A DNA stretch of 7,347 bases from JBKHXF01 sp046566145 (GTDB lineage Bacteria; Actinomycetota; Nitriliruptoria; Nitriliruptorales; Nitriliruptoraceae). Below the pieces are notes generated by a model. It ran no database searches, was not told the DNA's origin, and saw only the letters and a list, made by a program, of their open reading frames with translations. The DNA is taken from positions 1-7,347 of the forward strand of contig JBKHXF010000036.1 in NCBI GenBank assembly GCA_046566145.1, written 5' to 3'. The translations under genes and the position numbers were made by a program. Below, piece by piece: positions 6,191 to 7,347 of this stretch (the first letter of the stretch is position 1; every line of letters begins with the position of its first letter).

Positions 6191-6209
6191 CCCGGCACGG
6201 TCAGCCGGG
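6191..6209. terminator. hairpin between convergent gene ends
   Basis: A perfect 6-bp stem, CCCGGC (6191-6196) and GCCGGG (6204-6209), with a 7-nt loop begins directly after the lhgO stop. The minus-strand stop codon of the neighbouring gene (6201-6203) lies in the loop. It may act as a terminator for lhgO; for the minus-strand gene the hairpin spans the stop itself. No T tract is present. Confidence 0.4.
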
Positions 6210-6766
6210 CCAGGGCGGCAGCGAGCGCGCGCCCGGCGGGTCCGGGTGCTCCGGGGGCGCGTCGTAGTACCGGCCGGCCCGACGGCGACCGTGCCCCGAC
6301 ATCACCTGCACCCGCCGGCTGATGCTGCGGGTCCACCGCACCGCGTCGTCCACGTGGGTGAACAGCACCGGGCGGGACGCCACCGTGCGGCCGTCGTCCC
6401 AGCCGCGGATGGTGGCCACGTAGGCGTACGCGAGCAGCCCGTCCGGATCGATCCGGCGGAGGTCGGCCTCGCCGATCGCCTCCTCCTCGTCGAACCAGTA
6501 CTCGTGGACGGACCCGTCGAGGTTCGACGGTGGCGGCGTGGGGGCCTCCGGCACGGAACCCCGGACGGGTAGGGGACCTCGAGGGTCTCGGGAGACGCCC
6601 AGTAGGACCACCCGGACCCGGGCGCCACCACCACGAACCGTCGCGGCACGCCTGGCCGGTCCGACGGCGCCGGCGGTCCCAGCTCCGGGCCGGCGGGCAC
6701 TGGGACCCCTGGCACCTCGACGACGAACTGGCGCGCCCGCCCCTCCTGCCCCCGCGATCGTCTCAT
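6201..6766 (-). pseudogene. frameshifted gene of unknown function (about 188 aa if repaired)
   Basis: Two overlapping minus-strand frames join into one sensible protein. The first begins at ATG 6766, with GGGAGG (6775-6780) 8 nt upstream, and looks protein-like through RFVVVAPGSGWSYWASPETL to VPYPSG (about 69 residues), then turns into arginine/proline-rich shadow. The other frame takes over at GSVPEAPTPPPSNLDGSVHE and runs 119 residues to the stop at 6201. It includes YWFDEEEAIGEADL, IDPDGLLAYAYVATIRGWDD and PVLFTHVDDAVRWTRSI. One added base, most simply in the four-C run on the plus strand at 6559-6562, restores a continuous 188-residue frame (P-S-G-G-S-V-P). I do not recognise the family. 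The repaired protein is soluble, tryptophan/tyrosine-rich and ends in a proline-rich tail. The break is either a real mutation or a homopolymer sequencing error. No canonical slippery heptamer is seen, so programmed frameshifting is unlikely. Confidence 0.6.
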
Positions 6767-6790
6767 CGACCCACCCTCCCCGATCCCAGC

Positions 6791-6942
6791 TCACCAGACC
6801 CGCGTGTAGAAGCGGCGAACGGGCTGTCCGGGTAGCCCCCGAACGGCCCGCACCGCTCGAACCCCGCCGTCTCGTACAGCCGGATCGCCGCCGCGAACCG
6901 CGCACCGCTGCCCGTCTCCAGACTGAGCCGCGTCATCCCCGC
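6791..6942 (-). pseudogene. C-terminal remnant of a GNAT N-acetyltransferase
   Basis: A minus-strand stretch translates as GMTRLSLETGSGARF, then AAAIRLYETAGFERCGPFGG and YPDSP. These match the last part of GNAT acetyltransferases: the strand-plus-LETG segment, the A-x-x-LY-x-x-x-GF helix with its CGPF turn, and the Y-x-x-SP C-terminus. One base short after DSP (near 6817-6822), another frame supplies RRFYTRVW and a TGA at 6791-6793, the kind of ending expected for this family. Upstream of GMTRL the frame is proline-rich and hits the TAG at 6994-6996, so roughly the first two thirds of the enzyme, with the acetyl-CoA binding loop, is missing. The remnant is truncated and frameshifted and is presumably non-functional. 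The ATG at 6936 happens to start it, but no ribosome site is clear. Confidence 0.55.
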
Positions 6943-6993
6943 ATCGCCTGCTGGTCGCGGCGGCGGTTCTGGTGGTTCACCGACTCGGAGTCG

Positions 6994-7347
6994 CTACTCG
7001 ATCTCCGCCAGACACGCATCCATCTCGACCTCGGCCTCCTTCTTGCTGAGTTCCTCGATCCTGGTCCGGAGCGCCAGGTAGCAAGCCTCGAGCCGGGTGG
7101 TGGCGAGCTCGAACTGCGCGCCCACCGGATTGTCCACCTGCAGCATGTAGGCGATCTCGGTGCCATCGAGGTACTCGTTGCGGCACGCGTTGTGGGGGTC
7201 GACGGGGTCGGTCGTGCCACCGGAGATCTCGAATCCGAAGCCACCCGCGTCGGCCTCCGGCACGATGTCGACCGTCGCCCCGGTCGCCTCCCGAGTGCAC
7301 GCAGCCGTGTCGTTGACGGACAGGAAGTAGCTCGAGAGGGTGACGAC
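6994..7347 (-). CDS. 3' part of a gene for an unknown four-cysteine protein (5' end outside window)
   Basis: The frame is open from the right edge (codon boundary at 7347) to the TAG at 6994-6996 and encodes 117 residues without a convincing internal start. The GTG at 7263 is inside a continuous protein-like reading, so the true start is probably beyond the window. The fragment has four cysteines (positions 17, 55, 89 and 112 of the fragment), an N-terminal strand-like VVTLSSYFLSV, an acidic middle part with NPVGAQFEL, and a C-terminal charged helix (about 84-117, including RTRIEELSKKEAEVEMDACL) that may form a coiled coil. The cysteines could suggest an exported, disulfide-bonded protein, but the N-terminus that would show a signal peptide is not here. 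Base composition is lower than elsewhere (about 62% GC over 7021-7080), it has a KK pair, and it ends with TAG rather than TGA. I recognise no family. Confidence 0.65.
   Translation of the reverse strand, partial: VVTLSSYFLSVNDTAACTREATGATVDIVPEADAGGFGFEISGGTTDPVDPHNACRNEYLDGTEIAYMLQVDNPVGAQFELATTRLEACYLALRTRIEELSKKEAEVEMDACLAEIE

Noticed and set aside
6555..6566. Programmed -1 frameshift in the unknown gene
   Set aside because: No X-XXY-YYZ slippery heptamer and no evident downstream pseudoknot; a lost base in a homopolymer is simpler.
6530..6835. 101-residue plus-strand frame over the frameshifted gene
   Set aside because: No ribosome site of note and shadow-like sequence; the minus-strand reading is more protein-like.
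6933..7244. 103-residue minus-strand frame overlapping the partial four-cysteine gene
   Set aside because: Serine/arginine-rich shadow in another frame; the 6994-7347 frame has balanced composition and is open to the edge.
1..7347. tRNA, rRNA, riboswitch or insertion sequence
   Set aside because: I saw no cloverleaf, conserved rRNA segment, transposase frame or terminal inverted repeats on either strand.

Overview
The window comes from a very GC-rich genome. Nearly every codon ends in G or C, starts are often GTG or TTG, and promoter-like sites look like TANNNT. This fits a high-GC actinomycete (Actinomycetota). The sequence alone does not support a family or genus call.

Layout. From the left edge to about 4.8 kb all genes lie on the minus strand. 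In transcription order (right to left) they are: a gamma-glutamyltransferase-family enzyme (3192-4793); a nucleotidyltransferase antitoxin / HEPN toxin pair of the MntA-HepT (type VII) kind (2695-3111 and 2264-2698); a cytoplasmic family-13 glycoside hydrolase acting on maltodextrin-like substrates (336-2159); and an 81-residue protein of unknown function (40-285). A divergent intergenic region at about 4794-4921 separates them from lhgO (4922-6190, plus strand), an FAD-dependent L-2-hydroxyglutarate oxidase. lhgO converges on a frameshifted gene of unknown function (6201-6766, minus). Beyond that lie a decayed C-terminal piece of a GNAT acetyltransferase (about 6791-6942) and the 3' part of a lower-GC gene for an unknown four-cysteine protein that runs off the right edge (6994-7347).

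How the parts relate. The MntA/HepT pair is the one clear multi-gene system. Its two genes overlap by 4 bp, it has its own apparently leaderless promoter, and it is bounded by hairpins and repeats. ggt and lhgO share a divergent control region and could both touch glutamate/2-oxoglutarate metabolism, but that is only inference. The right end (6.2-7.3 kb) looks accessory or decaying: two neighbouring reading frames each appear to lack one base, one is also truncated at its N-terminus, and base composition drops.

I found no wholly new system. The most unusual signals are the stretched GS-X14-DxD motif in the antitoxin, a 16-bp tandem repeat that places TGA in all three frames after the toxin gene and also carries the apparent -35 box of the next gene, and the shared TGACC stop context of all seven TGA-ending genes apart from the decayed remnant.
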